NCBI GenBank assembly: GCA_947579665.1
Contig: OX388344.1
Span: 11,960,346-12,024,345 of the forward strand
Direction of reading: 5' to 3'
DNA length: 64,000 nucleotides
From: Sympetrum striolatum
Lineage: Eukaryota; Arthropoda; Insecta; Odonata; Libellulidae
In this document: positions 60,591 to 64,000 of the stretch, piece by piece
Numbering within the stretch: the first letter of the stretch is position 1
Layout of the letters: each line of letters opens with the position of its first letter
Notes under the pieces: model-generated
The model's input: the letters and a program-made list of their open reading frames with translations, nothing else
The model's database searches: none
What the model was told of the DNA's origin: nothing
Made by a program: the position numbers and the translations under genes

Positions 60591-63500
60591 ACGGATTCCA
60601 AAATTCGAGTAAATTTAGCGAATTTGCATCGAAACTTCTTTCGACGACATATCCAATGAGCTGAGCGTCGCTCGAGGATTACGAGTTTCCATAATTTAGA
60701 ATGCATAGATGTCGAAGTGCACTCGAAAAGAACAGAAATCCTTAGAACAGAATCATTCCTTCATTTATCGAAAGAGAAGAGGACAATCGACCAGTTAGAA
60801 GATTCTGTTGCAACTGACGATGAAAAAAGGATCTGATTACGGTTATCAACATTTTAATCAAAATCGTTATACGATTCATGCAAAACCTGAAACAGGATAT
60901 TATGATTTAATCATAATATCTTGTTAGAGCATTGGCAACTGATCATGTCTTCGCGATTCGATTTACTCGTTTTAATGTCACGAAGATGTATTCAACTCTG
61001 CTTCGGATGATCAGAAATGTATGCAAACTGGAATAGTTGGTTGAGCAAGTTTTCCATTTTTCGCGGTACTTGATTTTCGAAAACGAATTTTGAAAACTTA
61101 AAGAGTTATAATTCCTTAATTATCGAATTACATCAATGATTGAAAAACAGCCTTGTTCCTAGTATCTGTAAATCAGCTTAAGCCGGACACACATTTCCAT
61201 CATACTGCAATAGTCAATACTCGTCCATCATTAACATAAGTGTCGGGGGACCAGAATCAAATTTTTATGGTAAACATTTTACGTTTGGATGTTTAGTAAG
61301 AAAAAGACTCAGTATTTTTATCTATGATTCTACAGATTGAAGACAACCTATGCAGGTCATTTAACATGAATTTCGACCTAACGCGTGTTTGCACCACAAA
61401 CTTTTTAACGTATTTAAATATCAATTAAATTAATAGATATTCTTAACGTGTCATTGATTTATCTCGCTTTTAAATTGTTTTACTTCACGCTACAATTCAT
61501 TTTACTCTTGCAGCCTGTAACATAAGGAATTCTGATCTTAAAATAATTTTTGTTTAACATAAACTTTGCAACAAAATTCAACACTAAAATATTTCATATT
61601 ATTTAAGTTATTTCATATTTGCTGTTTGTATGAATTCATTAAGAAAATATCGTCTACAAAGCGATTTTAAATTTCAGGCGGATTGGTATCCATGCCAACA
61701 TGCCACTCGACTACGTAATGAAGTGCCCCTATAGAATGAGGAGTGTGGTAGTTTGTTTTCTTTACTAGCCACTTCAAGCCCTCATATTTCTATCACAATG
61801 ACACAAAGAACAACAATTTCTATAGGATTCATTAAGGAGATACTAGTGTATCTGGCATTACTTAACACAGTCCTATATCTCATACTATTGCAGTAAAATT
61901 TACCGAGACAAATGTAAATGATAGAAACGATTTCCACTTTCTATTTCAAAAGACGAAAAATTCAAGATGAATCAATAGGAATTATTTTCTTTAGTTAACG
62001 TGGAGCTCCGGTAGCGACTCTCCGTTTTTAAAGCTGTCTTAAATTGGATGATGTTATTCGTGAAATTTTGACACTGTACTAAAGTAAAACAAACGGTTTG
62101 GATCGAAACCAATAAACTTCTATATCAAATCATACGTTCGAGATAGTTTATCTTCGCTACCGCAGAGTGTTTCCGCATTATCTGTATTTACTTCGTTAAA
62201 ATTATAAGTATTTAGGAAAAAAGAGATACACGGTCGAGAAATATATGTACAGTGGGATGCCTATTAGCACAAGACTTGAGAGGATGTTATTCTTTGGGAT
62301 AAGTAGAAAGTGATCACATCAGCTATACTTGAACAGGTTGAATAATTTTTAAAAATCTCACAGTAACACATTTGAAGGAAAAGATCAATTTTTGTCGAAA
62401 AATCTCTTCGAAACAAAAATTTCTGATATAAACATTTATACTGTTACTATTCAAGGCATAAACACAATCATGGCAGCGGTGTTAACATCGATAAAACGAC
62501 GTTGGTTAATCATTCTCAAAAAAGTCCTTGCATAGATCGAGCTTCCTCTTTCGAGCTTTTAAAGCTTCAAAGTCTTCTTGTTGTCATTCGGCGAAGGCAT
62601 GATTTCTACAACGTATTCCGCAAACAAATTTCTCTGAATTAACTCGAAACATTGCTTCTAATTTCCTTTCTTTCGAGGATATTTACCATATGTTTTCAAT
62701 CTTTATCTTTTGTTATGTTTTATACTTTTCAATTTTTAATGTTTTTCGACATGGAAACCCCCCCAGCAACACCTTCTTCTCTATTTATGTTTTCTTCTCG
62801 GGTTCCAGAAAATAATTTCCTTTAGGTTTCAAATTAAGCTACTTCTATCGGTTTTGAAGCTTTTTCAAAAACCTCTTCTTGTTTTCGTAAATGGAAATTG
62901 ATTCCCTAAGGGGTTCGGTCCGATTAGTGGTTTACTTTCTTTTTTGCTTTTTTTCCACTATTCTTACAAAACGAAGCACGTAAGATCATATTTAATAACC
63001 TTCATCTCTACCTCAATAAACTGGTGCTCTATTTTACTTATCGAAAATTATTTAATCGGTTTGACTAATGTTTTTTAGAATCTGCTCTTATTTCTAGTTG
63101 AATTTCCGTGCTACTAAAAATCATGTTTAATTTTGTAAGCAGGAACAATTTGCAAGTGTCGTACATTTTAGAATCTCAAATAACAACGTAAGCATAGATT
63201 TTTACTCCATCCGTCTTTCTTTATCTCACAATGTTAGATATTATCAGATATAAGTTATATTAAAAATTACTTAAATCAATTAAATGAGGTCTAATCAATA
63301 TTATAATTGAATAGTAGACAAAGAAAAGCCTTCTTTTTGGCTTTCGAGTTAAATATATTAGAAAGCACAATTTGTATTGCTTCATAATTAGATGGAAGTT
63401 TGGATTTGTGTTTTGATGTGCACAAGTTTCGGAACCCATTTATTGGCACTATTTCGCATCCGAAGTTCAATCAAATTGCTTCCTTTTACAACGTAAATTC

Positions 63501-64000
63501 GATAGAGGTGCAAATACGGCACAAGTCCGAGAAAAACTCGGGCAATTTATGCTAAAGATGCGTAATCATAATAAACAGCAAAAATGCATTCCATCCACAT
63601 TTGCAAACTTTCAAGTTAAAGGCGCTCTGTTGGATCAATCGCTGAAAAGGCAAAATGTGTGAATTGGCCAATCCAAAGCACAGACGCTCTCTTCCACCAC
63701 AAGCGAGATTAGTTCGCAGGGGCGTCGCAGTGGTTTCCGAGGGCGCCTCGGTCGTTAAGGGCATTATAACCCCTCCCCTTCATTATCCCCTTGTTTCTCC
63801 CGACCCCCTTAATCTGTTGGGTTCGATCTTGGACCCCCGCAGACTGTTAATCTTCACTCCAACCTACCTGTCGTCTACAACAGGTTTATTTTGGGCCAAT
63901 GTTCCGCACTTAATCCAAGGTTATTCGGCGGACATCCAGGTTTATTCTTTTTAAATTAATTTAGTAGATTTGGGAACTGGATGTGGTGGGAATTGGATGA
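60591..64000. other. AT-rich sequence, nothing firm
   Basis: I see no transposon ends or domains. 63650-63950 is GC-richer and open on the plus strand for 99 codons, without a recognised family or convincing splice sites. Confidence 0.4.

Overview
This is a stretch of AT-rich eukaryotic, almost certainly arthropod, nuclear DNA that is dominated by transposable elements. No complete host gene is visible. The arthropod call rests on the repeat fauna: an RTE-clade LINE, Jockey/CR1-type LINE remnants, tRNA-headed SINEs, a Helitron family, a piggyBac-type MITE, and a broken member of a gene family that I remember as multi-copy and uncharacterised in arthropod and cnidarian genomes. I cannot name the species. 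The layout is what one expects inside a large intron or an intergenic desert of a repeat-rich genome.

Region by region. At 313-4471 there is a decayed DNA transposon with terminal inverted repeats that begin CACAGGCCTGC at both ends, flanked by TAA on each side. It carries one frameshifted gene on the minus strand (745-4310). That gene is split by a 1,999-bp 5'-truncated LINE (1595-3593) flanked by an 8-bp target duplication. The 3' part of this LINE is a tandem array of about 168-bp units, each holding a tRNA B-box-like TCGAACCC/GGGTTCGA motif. The same array recurs at 5500-5790, 27780-28530 and 44946-46465. A Helitron lies at 12021-13024, a relative lies inside a LINE at 54396-55135, and a textbook piggyBac-type MITE lies at 15323-15949.

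Fragments of one LINE family occur at 17140-17895, 41250-41650, 44005-44175 and 54046-55480. Further LINE relics lie at 50400-51500 (Jockey-like) and 51808-52600. tRNA-related SINEs lie at 7827, 27107, 31790, 49880 (with a 12-bp target duplication) and 53109. Three hairpin elements with similar arms lie at 24979, 32036 and 51520.

The only intact long coding region is the RTE retrotransposon at 57275-60563. It has a 10-bp target duplication, a short ORF1, a UAAUG stop-restart junction and an uninterrupted 987-residue endonuclease-reverse transcriptase, so it looks like a recent and possibly competent insertion.

Three short GC-rich patches with splice-like borders (19152-19225 plus strand; 23076-23182 and 31386-31577 minus strand) are the best candidates for host exons, but I recognise none of them. 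The remaining sequence is AT-rich and shows no supported feature. All calls come from reading by eye, so element borders marked 'about' are approximate.
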